Part shown: positions 10,769 through 22,369 of the stretch, piece by piece
Layout of the letters: each line of letters starts with the position of its first letter
How positions within the stretch are numbered: the first letter of the stretch is position 1
Program-made: the position numbers and the translations under genes
NCBI RefSeq assembly: GCF_013426205.1
Contig: NC_089428.1
Location: 62,001 to 126,000 of the forward strand
Length of the DNA stretch: 64,000 nucleotides
Reading direction: 5' to 3'
Source: Metarhizium brunneum
Taxonomy: Eukaryota; Ascomycota; Sordariomycetes; Hypocreales; Clavicipitaceae
The notes under the pieces: generated by a model
What the model saw: the letters and a program-made list of their open reading frames with translations, nothing else
Told to the model about the DNA's origin: nothing
Databases searched by the model: none

Positions 10769-12900
10769 TATAGCCTTTAATTTAAAGCTTTATATTACTT
10801 ATAAAGGTTTTATTAAGTTATTATAAAATTTAATAATTAATAAATTAATTAAAGTTATTATAAATATATATATTTAACCTAGAATTTAAAATAAAAAAGT
10901 CCTTTAAAAAGTAAATTTTCTTATAAATTAATTAAATAAATAATATAATTATAAGCTTTATATAATTTAACTTATACTTTTATTAATTAAAGCTTTTATT
11001 TTTATTAATTTAAGTATTTTTAGTATTTTTAGTATTTTTAGTATTTTTAGGCCTTTTAAGCTACTTTTATTTTTTAACTTTTTAAGCCTTTTAATATCTA
11101 GGCTTTTATAAGCTTTATTATTTATTAATTTTTTAGGTTTTTAATATTTTTAATATATATATAAAAGTATTTAAAGCTTATTAAAAATAGTTTTAATTTT
11201 TTATTTATTAAAAAAGCTAAAAATTAGTTTTTTAATATTTATTTTTTATTTTAAAAAGCTATTAAAACTTTTAATAACTTATTTTAAGAAATTATTATTA
11301 TTATTAAATTTTATTTTTTATTTTAAGAAATTATTAATATTTTTAGTAATTTATTTTAAAAAATTATTAAAGCTTAAACTATTTTAGCGCTTTTAAAAAG
11401 CTTTTATTTTATAATAAGCTTTATTTTTAAAGGCTTTTAATTTTAAAAACACTTTATTATTATTATTAAAATTAGCCTAAAAATATAATACTTTTTATTT
11501 TTAGGTTTTTTAGCTACTTTTAATTAATTTAATTAAAAGCTTATTAATAAGCTTAATTAACTTTTATTTTAATAAATAAATTTAATAGCTTTTATTAAAT
11601 TTAAGCTTTAATTTTAATATTAAGCTTTTATATTAAGTTTTTAAAAAGCTTATTAAAGTATAAATAATAATAAAAATAATATTTTTAATTATAAAAGTAA
11701 GTTAAAGCTATTTTTAACCTTTTTAACTTTTTTTATTAATAGATTTTAGGTTAATTAAGTACTTATAATAAATTTAAGATTTTTAATAATAAGCCTTTTT
11801 AGAAAATAAAAAATAAAAAGCTACTTTTACTTTTAATAGCCTTTTAATACTAATAATATTATTTAAATAAGTTATTAATTTAAAAGCTATTTAGAATTTT
11901 ATTTATTTTTTTTTTAATTAAAGTTTAAAAAATTTAAAATATAATTATTTTAATAATTAAAAAATATAAAACTAATTAAAATTATTATAATTATAAAATC
12001 TAGGGTTAATTAAAGCTTTTTTATATTAAATAAGTTAATTTAATAAGCTTTTATTAGTACTTTTTATTACTTATAATTTAAGCTTTAATTTTTATATAAT
12101 TAATACTTTTTAATATTAATTTATATTTTATTAAAACCTTTTTTTTAAACTTTTAAAATATAAATTATAATTAAGTTTATAATAATTTTAGTTATTTTAA
12201 AATATTATTTTTAATAGCTATTATATTATAATAATTATTAATAATTTTAATAATAAATTATTAAATAATTAAAAAAGCTTTTTAATACTTTTAATAAGCT
12301 TAAATATTAATTTAATAGTTATTTTTAAGGGATTTAAGCTTTTTAAATTAATTTTTATTAAGGTTTATAATTATTATAACCTTAAAATTAATATTATTAA
12401 ATTAAGGTTTTTTTTAAAAAAATAATAGTTATTTTATTAGGCTATTAAAAGTTAATTAAATATTAAATATTTTAATTAATAATATACTTTTTAATAATAA
12501 AAATCTATTAAAACTAATTATTTAAACTTATTAAAATTATTAATAAAAAACTTTTAACTTTTATAATTAAGTTAATTTAAGTTTTTTATTAAAAACCTTA
12601 CATATATTATAATTTAATATTAAAATATCTTAAATTTAATAATAAATTTAGGCTTATAATTATTATATTAATAATTATAAAAGTAAATTAAAATATAAAA
12701 TTATTTTTAAATTAACATTATTTAAAAAAAAAATAAGCCTTTTTTATAAATATTAATTATTATTTAGTTAATTACTTAAAAAGTTAATAATTAAGGGATT
12801 TAACTATTAAAAGTCTAGCTTTAATAGAGTTATAGCGCGAGCTTTTTAGAGGCTTTTAGTAGCTTTATTTTAATAATTATAGCGAGGCTTTTTAGGGCCT
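10769..12900. other. AT-rich RIP-type relic, unidentified repeat
   Basis: About 2.1 kb of very AT-rich sequence with recurrent AAGCTTTT / TTAATAAGCTT words and no open frame. It is probably another RIP-mutated transposon, but no family could be read from it. Base composition returns to normal between about 12830 and 12960, where the glucanase relic begins. Confidence 0.5.
11013..11048. repeat. Short tandem repeat, four 9-bp units
   Basis: Four consecutive copies of AGTATTTTT inside the AT-rich relic. Confidence 0.8.
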
Positions 12901-12997
12901 TTCGGCGATACCGATGAATAGCTTCCTTTTTCTATTGAAAGGGGCCTTTGGCGTTGACATTGGCCCTCATTAACTTCTTACCTACTTGGACCTGACA

Positions 12998-15176
12998 AGG
13001 TGCAGACGGCGGCAACCAGCAGTACACTGTCCGCCACTTTGAAACCCACGGACAGACGGACAGCTGCAGCGCCCTCATCTGGGACTGGGGCTGGACGTGG
13101 TACGGCCTCTACCTCGATTCCGCGTCCAATGGCTTCAGCCTGCTGAACTATGAGGCCGACGGCGCCGCGAGAACGCCGACCGGCTCCGTCTACGTCATGG
13201 ACTCGCTCTTCTTGAACATCAAGACGGGCATCAAGACCAACGCGCTGAAAAAAGACATCAAGGAATCCACCATCATCCAGCTCGACAACGTCCGCACGTC
13301 CTATGTTGATACCAGGATTAGCGCCATCGACGGCTCGGCCGTTGAGCTCCCCCCCGGCGACGACATTGGCCACGTCGTGGTTGGCAACGTCAAGATTGGT
13401 GGCCAGGCGTTCGGCCAGTACAGGTAAGACTAGATGCATCTTCATCTTGAAAGTCAAGCTTGCACAGCGCGCAGGCTAACCGCAGCCGCCCCCGACCAGC
13501 GTCGACGTGGATGCCCCTTCCGAGCGCCTCCTCAATCAATTTACGCAAATGTACAGCAGGAAGCCATACTACATCAGGCAGCGTCCGCAGTACGAGGCGT
13601 TTACTCTCGACGACATCATGAACGTCAAGGACCACGGCGTCAAGGGCGACGGGGTCGGCGACGACACGGCAGCCATCAACTCGGTCATGCGCATGGCATC
13701 GACGAGCAAGCTCATCTACTTCCCTGCAGGCTCGTACATTGTCACGGGCACCATCCATGTTCCCTCGCACGCCCTTATCACCGGTGAGGTCTGGTCGCAG
13801 ATTGTGGCCAGCGGCCCCTTCTTCCAGGACATGAAGAATCCCAAGCCCATGGTCAAGGTGGGCAACGACGGCGACCAGGGCACTGTCGAGATTTCAGACA
13901 TGCTCTTTACGTCAACAGGCTCTCTTCCTTGCCTGGTGCTCATGGAATAGAACGTGGCCGCTGAGGACCAGGGCTCCGTCGCCATGTTTGACGCGCATTT
14001 CCGGGTTGGCGGCGCCTACGGCTCGAGTAAGTATCCAACACTGAGGTCTCTGCTGTTCCGCGGTATACATCAATGTAAATTAACCGCCGTCTTTCTAGAG
14101 CTCACCCTGGCGGACTGCCCCAAGGTCACCAGCATCCCCAGCGCCTGTATGGAGCTTCCATGCTCTTCCACGTCACGCCCAAGGCCAACGGCTACTTTGA
14201 GAACGTCTGGGGCTGGGTAGCTGACCACGATCTTGAGGACCCCAAGAACACCATGGTCACTGTTGCGGTTGCTCGAGGCTTCCTCATCGAGTCCAATGAC
14301 GGCCCGACCTGGCTGTACGGCAGCGCATCCGAACACAGCATACTGTACCAGTACAACTTTTACAACACGGGCAACCTGTTTGCGGGCATGATCCAGACCG
14401 AGTCGCCCTACTTCCAGTACACAGACGCCACGTCATCTCCCGGTCCCTTCAAGAACTCCCTGGGCGTCTTCAGCAACGATCCCGACTTTTCGGAGGCCTG
14501 CAACGGCTCCAAGCTTCAATGCGACTTCTCCTAGGCGGCCATGTTCAGCCAGGTCAGCAACGTCACCATTGCCGGCGCTGGCCTGTACTCGTGGTTTGAC
14601 GCCTACGATCAGTCGGTCTGCGTGGACGCGCAAAACTGCCAACAGCGGCTCATCTTTGACCAGGGCGGCAACGGCGAGCTTTGGGTCTTTAACCTCGTGA
14701 CGATTGGCTCAGTCGAGATGATTAGCGACGACAGCGGCGCCATAGAGACGGCAAAGGAGAACACGCAGGCCAACGCTCATCCCTTCTGGAGCGCCCTGGC
14801 TGTCTGGGGAGACGAGAGCGATCCCCTCGCGCTGCTCTGCGACGAGGAGGACACTGACCCCGGCTGCCTTCACAACGACGCCTGCGATCTCAGCAAGGAC
14901 TTTGCCGACATGGACGCCCTGGTGGCCGCCCAAGGATCTATCCCGCCAGAGTTCGCGCCTTACTACGTGGTCAACGCGCTGAGCAACTTGCTCGAAGGCA
15001 GCCTGGGCGCGTACGACGGCGCCAACAAGGGCTACGACGCCGTCTGGGAGTACTACGCCGAAGGCTTCCGCGGGTCTGTCGACGCCATGATCCGCAAGTT
15101 CACGGCCGACTCTACGCCCAGCAACCGCAACGGAGGCCCCGGCATCCACTACTTTGAAGCTTCCTCGGGTCTCTAA
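12998..15176 (+). pseudogene. GH55 exo-beta-1,3-glucanase, broken and 5'-truncated
   Basis: Relic of a secreted glycoside hydrolase family 55 glucan 1,3-beta-glucosidase (tandem pectate-lyase-like beta-helices). Recognisable blocks are GGNQQYTVR (about 13007), the linker after an intron at 13424-13499, the second helix start HGVKGDGVGDDTAAINSV (about 13640), VGGAYGSKLTLADCP across an intron at 14027-14098, and a complete C-terminus ending at TAA 15174-15176. Three lesions are visible: TAG at 13948-13950 where the family has Trp, a 1-base loss near 14152 (reading passes from SACME to the next frame at ASMLFHV), and TAG at 14532-14534, again at an expected Trp. The N-terminal signal peptide and start of the first helix are absent; the left end borders the RIP block. 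Both nonsense changes are TGG-to-TAG, consistent with RIP-type G-to-A mutation. Confidence 0.85.
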
Positions 15177-15320
15177 AGGTAGGTGGGCAGCTTCCGAACT
15201 GAAGAAGGCCAATCAGCCTTGGGTCGATGGTACGGCCGACCCGACATTGGAGGTTGAGTTTCTTGACGGCTAGAAGGGTGTTGGGGAGCACGCATCAATG
15301 TGGAAAGAACCAGCCGTCCT

Positions 15321-15435
15321 CCATACAAGTTCGCCCCTGGGGTGAGATTGTAGTAGCGTTATGCAAAGCGTTACGTTGTATTACAGTTTATACATATTGG
15401 CCACCAGTATTTTCACCCCCAGGGGCGAAATATGG
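15321..15435. repeat. Small inverted-repeat element (MITE-like)
   Basis: Imperfect terminal inverted repeats CCATACAAGTTCGCCCCTGG (from 15321) and the complement of TCACCCCCAGGGGCGAAATA (from 15413) enclose about 65 bp. No coding capacity. It could be a non-autonomous DNA transposon or simply a hairpin; a clear target duplication was not seen. The rest of 15177-15857 shows nothing recognisable. Confidence 0.45.
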
Positions 15436-15857
15436 CAGTATAATTGTAGCCCGGTAGCTCACTGACCCAACATCCAAAAGCTGGAGAACACACTGCTATT
15501 ATCGGCTGTGTGACGTTGTTTTGCTCAGCGAAAACACAGACGACATATTATACTCTATACACCGACTCATTTAAGGAGAGTATCGCAACTATATAGGTGT
15601 AGACAGATAGCTCGAGAGGTGGCGCGATGCTGTTTCTGTCCTTCGAGATCCGTTTCCCAATCGGCCTAGGGGAGTCACAATGTTCAACCAATAGCCCCTA
15701 TGGGAAAGGCTGGTTGATGATATCGAGGGGGCTTGGAGAGCGATGTCACGAGCTCTCCTCGCAAGTCGATATTGGTTATAACGAGGAGTTTGCCTATTTG
15801 GTTTCTGACGCGGCACGGTGAAATTAATGCTCATCATTACATCTTGCATTACTTCAT

Positions 15858-16076
15858 TTACTGACCGAAAGTGACAGCTACCTCGCCAAAGTTGGCAGAT
15901 ACAACGCCCGCGTCCAGCTCCTCCACCACGGCTTCCACCACTGCAGAGATGAAGAATCCACCCGTCACACTAATCTCTGCGTCATGATGGACCATGTCTT
16001 CTGCGAACGGAGCCAAGACAAGAGAGCCCTTGAATACAATGACGTGGTCCTGCGAGTGAGGCAGCCTCAGCCTGAT
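15858..16076 (-). pseudogene. C-terminal coding-like fragment, unrecognised
   Basis: An open stretch of about 72 codons with protein-like composition (includes VFKGSLVLAPFAEDM and ISVTGGFFISAVVEAV) ends in TAA at 15858-15860. It has no plausible start and a stop just upstream, so it is either a last exon of an undetected gene or a remnant. The family was not recognised. It lies just downstream of the amidase on the same strand. Confidence 0.3.
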
Positions 16077-16170
16077 TCAATACACTCCGAGGTTGTTAAC
16101 GCCCTAGGCAACTCGGCCCTGCCCATGGTTGAGTGCGGGCAAAACCTCGCAGCGGCCGTATGGTGCTTAA

Positions 16171-18279
16171 TTAGTTGACGAGCATGGGAGGAGGTTTGCG
16201 GGGTGGAAACGTTGCCTCCCAGGCACTGAGCACCTTGACAAGCAAAGCCTCTTGGTTCTGGCCTGCAATTGCGGCGAGACCAAAGGCCCTGCCGTTAAAG
16301 TCGAGGTACGATAGTGGCATCCCTGCCACGGGATATCCTATATAAGAATAAGCCGAAGATCATGATGAACTATTTTACATCGCACCAACCACTGCCAGTC
16401 GCCATGCTGGTCAAGAAACTGTCAGCTGGACCAATGATGACATCAACTTCGTATTGTTGTAGAATGTGGTCTACTCCGTCCCCTCTTGCAGCATTTTCGA
16501 GGTGCTTTAGATGTCTATTGTAATCTTGCACGGAGACGTGCCTCTCTTGAGCTTCAATGAAGAGGTCCTGTCTAGGGTGGTCTGTATGCTGTTAGTGAGT
16601 GGCGTGTGTCAATATGATGGGACAATTACTCACGGGTGGGCAGCTCTTGGTCGGCATGTTGTTTGTTAAAATAGATTATATCCTCGAGACTGCGAACTTT
16701 GCTCTCGTTCAAGTCTTGTAGAAACGAGTTGAGTTGGGTCTTGAGGTCAGTCTCTGCTTTGATCAGCAATGCCCTACTGCTCCTAGGCCGTTGTACTTCT
16801 CAACGCACGTATGATGACTGTTTCGCTGTTTTCCCCATCTAGTTCAAAGCTGTCCGGTGTAGCCAGCGGAACGTTTGCCGCGAATCTCTTGGCTTTTCCC
16901 TTGATGATGTCGTATGCTCCGTTGATGTCGCGAAGCTGAAATGCAATTTCAGCGGATATTCGCCAAACACACGACTTTGTTTTAGACTTACTATTTGTTC
17001 TGTGGCCTCGGTTACCGGTTTCATAATTGTATCGGGATATTTCCACACCTCTGGGTCGAGTGTGCCCACCGAAATATCCTCCCAAGAGCCCGTGATATTA
17101 TGCACCAGCGACTTGGATCCTTGATTGCTACGTATGGCATCTAGCACCACGACCAAGTCATAGACAGTCTTGGCCATGGGACCAGCAGAGTCAAAGTGGC
17201 TCGAGATGGGCACGATACCGTCTTGCGGAACAAAGCCTATGCCTGGCTTAATGGTGTACAGAGACGCTCTTCCAGCAGGGCAGATGAGCGACCCGTCGGT
17301 CTCAGCACCGATCGAGACGGGCGCGTAGCCGGCGGACACGGCCACGGCTGATCCCGTGGATGAGCCCGAGGGATTCTGGAGTGACGAGATGTAAGCAGTG
17401 ACTCTTGCGCAAGGATGGCTGTGAGGTGGGTTGCTTACACTGTGACCGTCCTTTGAGTCGTCGGGGTCAAGTCCGCCACGCACGTACGCAGACTGCGTTT
17501 GACCACCGACAGCGGACCATCCGCTGGGCATCATGGAGCCTCTACATGAGTGACATGAATTTAGCTTGCAAGCCAATCGTACGAGTATGAGAGAGTGCTG
17601 ACCGCGAGTTGGAGAATTCCTTGACCACTGTCAGAGAGACTTGCAGTTCAGTTGGACTGGACATGTACTCACACTCAAATTGGACTTGCCCAGGATGATG
17701 GCGCCAGCGGCAATAAGCTTCCCATGTCGTGTCCGGTTGGCCACAATGTTAACCTCTTGTCAGAGCGGGTTGTGGGGAGATACCTTTTCCACTACGGTGG
17801 CACTCTTGCGAGGCTTGGATCCCTCAAGGGAGAGGCTTCCGGCTGTTGTGCCTAACCCGAGGCTTGGGTGAGTGGCTATCGAGTCCTCCAACGACAGCAG
17901 AGTCAGCAGCGTACCCGAGAGCAGTCGTAGACTTGCCCAAGACACTTGCCTTGATGATGATGGGGATGCCGTGGAGAGGGCCGCGAATACTACCAGCCCG
18001 TCGCTCCCGGTCCATTTGGCCGGCTCTCTCAGACAAGAGGTGCGTCGGCGTGATCTGAATCATTGCGTGCAAGTATCCATCGTGCCTGTCAATCTGGGCG
18101 AGGTAGGACTCGACCAAGCTGCGGCTCGTCACATGGCCCTGGCCCAGGAGACTCTGCAGGCCCTTGACGTCGGCCGTCAAAACGTCGATGCTCGCCACAA
18201 AACCCATGGTGAAGAGGAAAAGAAGCGTCGCAAGGCCAAAGGATCGCACGGTGAAGCCGAGGACGAGGACAATAATCAT
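16171..18279 (-). CDS. Amidase (amidase-signature family), ten exons, predicted secreted or membrane-anchored
   Basis: Amidase-signature hydrolase of about 529 aa that cleaves carboxylic amides; the substrate cannot be read. Exons (minus): 18279-17950, 17885-17784, 17717-17673, 17619-17603, 17541-17439, 17375-16992, 16935-16809, 16756-16634, 16581-16390, 16337-16171; all phases agree. A hydrophobic N-terminus (about residues 1-30) suggests a signal peptide or anchor. The Ser-cisSer-Lys triad is visible: Lys110 in GPLHGIPIIIK, the cis-Ser in NPSGSSTGSAVAV, and the nucleophile Ser in GAETDGS. The C-terminus has GYPVAGMPLSYLDFNGRAFG, usual in fungal members. Intron 1 (17886-17949) has a GC donor (AAG|GCAAGT) with branch CTGAC; skipping it restores IIIK-DSIATHPSLGLGTTAGS. 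ATG 18279 is the first Met in frame that gives the leader. The gene looks intact. Confidence 0.88.
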
Positions 18280-19773
18280 GGGAATCTGTCTCTGCTAATG
18301 TATCAGTGAGCATGACAGGAGGAGGGGTAGCGCTGGTAGATCAAATTCTTACAATGGCCATGCGCGGAAAATGAGCACAAGAAAAGACATGACTTGGAGG
18401 AGTTTTTTTTTTTCGAAGCGTCAAGTGCGACCATGTGACCTGGTGTGAGCGGCTCCTCGACACCTCAATGGCTTTGCATTTCGCCGTGCGTTTCTTTTTC
18501 GTCGGCATCACATCTGCCCTCAAGTGCTAGGTCTGCCGCACTTTTACCTCTCACCTCCCCGAAGGCGAGCACAAAAGATGCTGGCTTCTTGGTCGATACT
18601 TGACAGTACCTGTCCAGTGCGTCTGCATACATGTATCATCCTAGCAGACCGAGACAGGCGCCCCAAGGCGAGGCTGCATTGCTGACATTTGCCATTGGCT
18701 GACTCGACACATGCACACAGTATCGTGACTACTGTGCCTCGTCGGTTCGCCCAGAGGCACAAGAGTGTTTGACCTGGTTACACCATGGCGGAAGAAATCG
18801 CACATTGACACGTCGCCATTAATCGCTTTTCCATCCCGTCGACCAACTCCACCTACTGCTCGCGGCCTTGTGTGCGTATTGGGCTGCATCATGGCCTCAT
18901 TTCTACCTCACCAACGGGATGCAATGCTGCCGACAACTCACGCACTCATCGAGCGTTTATGCTTCCATGGCGATTCAATGGTCACCGGAAGGAACATACC
19001 TATTCGGAGCAAAAGGCTCATTTCTTTGGGGGTTATGAGCTTTGTTGCCTCACGTCACAGTCAGCCCCTTGGTCCATTCCAGCCTTCTCGTCTGCAAGTT
19101 TGATGCAAAAAAACAGTTTGTGACGGGAAAGTCGCGGTTCGGTGAAAATCTTGTCATGCAGGTATGTGTGCAAGTCGCACCAGACAGAAGTTTCATGGAA
19201 ATGGCGAGACGCATGCTGTATGACTTTTGTTTTATGGCAGAGAGGGTGGCCGCGAGATGCCCCAGTGGATGTAGCCATCGACGGGGCAGCACAATACGCA
19301 AAACGACGTGGATAGAGCACGTACGGTATGCTCTATATAAGTGGGGTCGTTACTGCCGGTGGAAAGTCCTGTGGTAGGTTTGAAAATACTTTTGATGATT
19401 CCATCAAATGTTGATTTGGTCATGTTGTTACTTGTCATGCCAGCGGCGGTTAGGGCTAGGGTAGGCATCTTGCGGGGGCACGGGGTTATGAGTGTTACAG
19501 CGCGCTCATGCACAAAGCTGCATACATCAATTGATGCCGTTTACATCGGGTGTCGTATAAAATTTCCCAGAAGGGTTTAGTAGAAATATCTAGAGCGGGA
19601 ACCCCTTGACCCATAGCCAATAGCATCCATGTCTCCACGGTCACGGCACTCGCCTTCCCCCGCCCTACTAAGTAAGCCATATGACAAACATGGAATCAAC
19701 AGACTACGCCAGGCTTTCTTCCCTGTTCGTACATGAGGCCAACTGAGTGCGAGTTGACCACGTCCCAAGAGAC
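18280..19773. other. Intergenic, no gene seen
   Basis: About 1.5 kb between the amidase (minus) and the Zn2Cys6 regulator (plus), so it holds both promoters. A TATATAAG-type box lies at about 19333 but is far from the regulator's start. The open frames here have no coding character. Confidence 0.6.
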
Positions 19774-21841
19774 ATGGACAACAGTAATGGTAAAGCCTCT
19801 AACCGTACCGTCAACCGTAATAGATCGAAGCTATCGAGGGCATCAGGGCACCGCTCACGCGGCGGATGCCTCACGTGCAAGCAGAGACACGTATGTGGTA
19901 TTCTGATGGATTGTCTCGTGGTTACTCACAGATCCCAAGGTCAAATGCGACGAGGCGAGGCCAGTATGTTCGAGATGCTCTCAAAAAGGTTGGCCTTGCA
20001 AGGGGTATTCTCAGTCCCTAAAGTGGTCATACAAGCATCAGCCGAGGGGAATCGACGCGACCCGTCAGATTCCGGAAGCGCCTTTAGGAGCTACAAAGAC
20101 ACCGACCGACTCGTTAGTGCAGGGCGACCACCGAAGACAAAGGCTATTCTGTACTCACTTTGATCACCGCTCTTCTACTCCCGACCCAATTGTCTGTACG
20201 CCGTCTTATCTCATGGACCTCGACTGTCTGGAGAGTACCGACCAGGCTTTTCAGGGTGATGCCGGCCTGTCCTTCACCGAGTTCCATGATTTTGGCCTTT
20301 GGCCAATGGACTTCTCCACAGCTACAGTACTTGGGCCAGATGCAGAGTCAAGGCTAGGCCGAAACCCAGAAGAATGCCTCACACCAGACTTGGGGGCATT
20401 CCTGGACGTGCAGCATGTACAGTCTGTTCCCAATGAGCCGTTAGGAAGAATGACGGACTACGCTACACAGCTTATAGCGCATTGGTTCCACGAGGTCTGT
20501 CCAGCGTGGTCTGGATTCGATTCCATCAAAAATATGAATAGAAAACTTGCCGAAGACCTGTGGCATAGTTCCTCCGCCGTCTTCAATTCACTTCAAAGCA
20601 TGTCGGCTAGTTTCCTCGCTGCCAGGCTACCGCAAATGAGACCTACCGCCTTCCGTTTATTGAAAACGGCAACATTGTGCATTCAAGCAGAAGTAGAAGA
20701 GCTAAAAGGCAAGGCGCACCTCGATACAGCACCAATCGGAGTAATTTACTCGTTACTCTGTCTGGGAACTACAATCTGCTGGTTAGACGCTCGTCGGGTC
20801 GGCTGGCCATTTCTTCAAGACGCAAAGAGTTTACTTGGACGGACCATGCAGCAGGACCGCCACTTGTCGGAGGGAGACGCTAACATACTCGACTTTTTCA
20901 GCAAAAGCCTGGTATACTGGGAGATGCTAATCTCTTTCATATATGATCCGGAGCCAGGACTTGCTCAGCCGAATCTTGTTGGGGCATCCAATTTTGATTC
21001 GATACCCCATCCATGGACCGGAATCTCATCGTTTACCTCCCGTCTCTTTACACAATCAATGAGCGTGTGTCGAACCTACCGATCTCGGAATTCGCTGTCA
21101 TGTATAGGGGGAACCGGTCAACCACCTGCTAGGGAAGTTGGGGAGGCAGAAGAATTGGAGAAGCATCTTTTACAACTGCAGTTATCGCCAAGCCCCTTAA
21201 TCGAGGATACAGGCGACCACCGTACCCCCTATTTCCATCTTTTACACGTGGCTGAGGCCTATCAACTTGCTTCGTTACTCCAATTATACATCACATTTCC
21301 CGACTTGGTTTCTTCACGAGTGCCTCGAGAGCACCATCACTCATATGAAGGGAATGCCATGTGGTACAAATGGATTGTGCCCCTGGCTTTGCGACTTACA
21401 GAAGTATTAGAGCGAGTTCCGCCCGACTCAGGAAGCCTAGTTATTCAGCCATTACTTTATGTCTGTGCCGCCACTGGGCTTCGGTGCGACACTGTTCCGA
21501 AGCCAGGCAAATACCAAGACGGTGTTAAAGAATCGGGCAGGCCTTCAAGACCAATGGAGTGCATTTTGGATTACGTCAGTTTACTTGATAGGCCTGCTGA
21601 AAACCACGAACGAGAAGAATACTTGGTTACGCAGCTAGCCCTAAACGTCAGCCAAGCCCGCAATTTCATCATGAGACGGATTAGCGTCTTGAAGGACAAT
21701 CTACACCCTGTGCCGGTCCGGGTCACTGAAAAACTTGTCAAGGCTGTTTGGACTGCCTATGATGAAGAGCCTCAGGGCTGTGTGAGCGTTCACTGGCTTG
21801 ATGTAATGGAACAGAAGGATCTCCGAACGCTGTTTGGTTAG
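19774..21841 (+). CDS. Zn2Cys6 transcription factor (Fungal_trans_2 type)
   Basis: Fungal binuclear zinc-cluster regulator of about 672 aa, nuclear. Exon 1 (19774-19890) encodes a basic leader and CLTCKQRH; a 49-bp intron (19891-19939, GTATGT...CCCAAG) is followed by VKCDEARPVCSRC. Together they give CX2CX6CX6CX2CX6C with Cys 32, 35, 42, 49, 52 and 59. The remainder is a long helical regulatory region ending VSVHWLDVMEQKDLRTLFG, a C-terminus typical of this class. The 3' splice site was chosen because the nearer ACAG breaks the frame. It lies between an amidase and a permease, so it may control the neighbouring nitrogen/amine catabolic genes; nothing in the sequence proves the target. Confidence 0.9.
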
Positions 21842-22369
21842 TGTTGGGAGAGGAGCTTATAAACTTGCATGTTGGAAGATTGACTCTCCAAGTTGACAGT
21901 TTCCTGGAGGTAGCGACAGCGGCTTATGTCGACCTATTCTTCTCCGTGGCCCTATTCCATGCATGGGAATAGCTTGATCAACAAAATTATTGAAGCCTTA
22001 CACGACGACAAACTATGACAATTTCTCAATGTAAAGCAGAAAATAATGACGATAATCATATCAGGGCCACGTTTTTAACAAGTTTCAATCATACATGGTC
22101 AATAAGGCTGAGAAAATGTATTTAATTGCGCAACTGTACTAGCCTCACAGTTATTCTATGTCTGTGCTTTAGCTCAAAATATCACATCTACCTATCAAGC
22201 TGCATAAAAGGTCCAACCCGTTGCTATCCGCTCCGAGATATTAATAGCCATGATATCATGTTATTTTGCATCATCGCATTCAGCCGAATAGCCGGTCAAG
22301 TGTTTTTTCAAATATAGTCCTATATATTGGAATTAGTCACGGTAGATGAGCCTCTAGGGCGTGCGTGGC
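21842..22369. other. Intergenic between convergent genes
   Basis: About 530 bp between the stop of the regulator (plus) and the stop of the permease (minus); 3' untranslated sequence of both. No feature recognised. Confidence 0.5.

Noticed and set aside
2075..12900. Centromere, mitochondrial insert or CRISPR-like array in the AT-rich block
   Set aside because: The block aligns with LTR retrotransposon sequence plus C-to-T/G-to-A changes; there are no regular spacers or mitochondrial genes.
13390..15212. Long minus-strand frames opposite the GH55 relic
   Set aside because: Antisense shadows caused by the GC-rich codon usage of the glucanase.
17824..18279. Amidase as a frameshifted pseudogene
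   Set aside because: The apparent frameshift is a 64-bp GC-AG intron; all ten exons join in frame with the catalytic residues intact.
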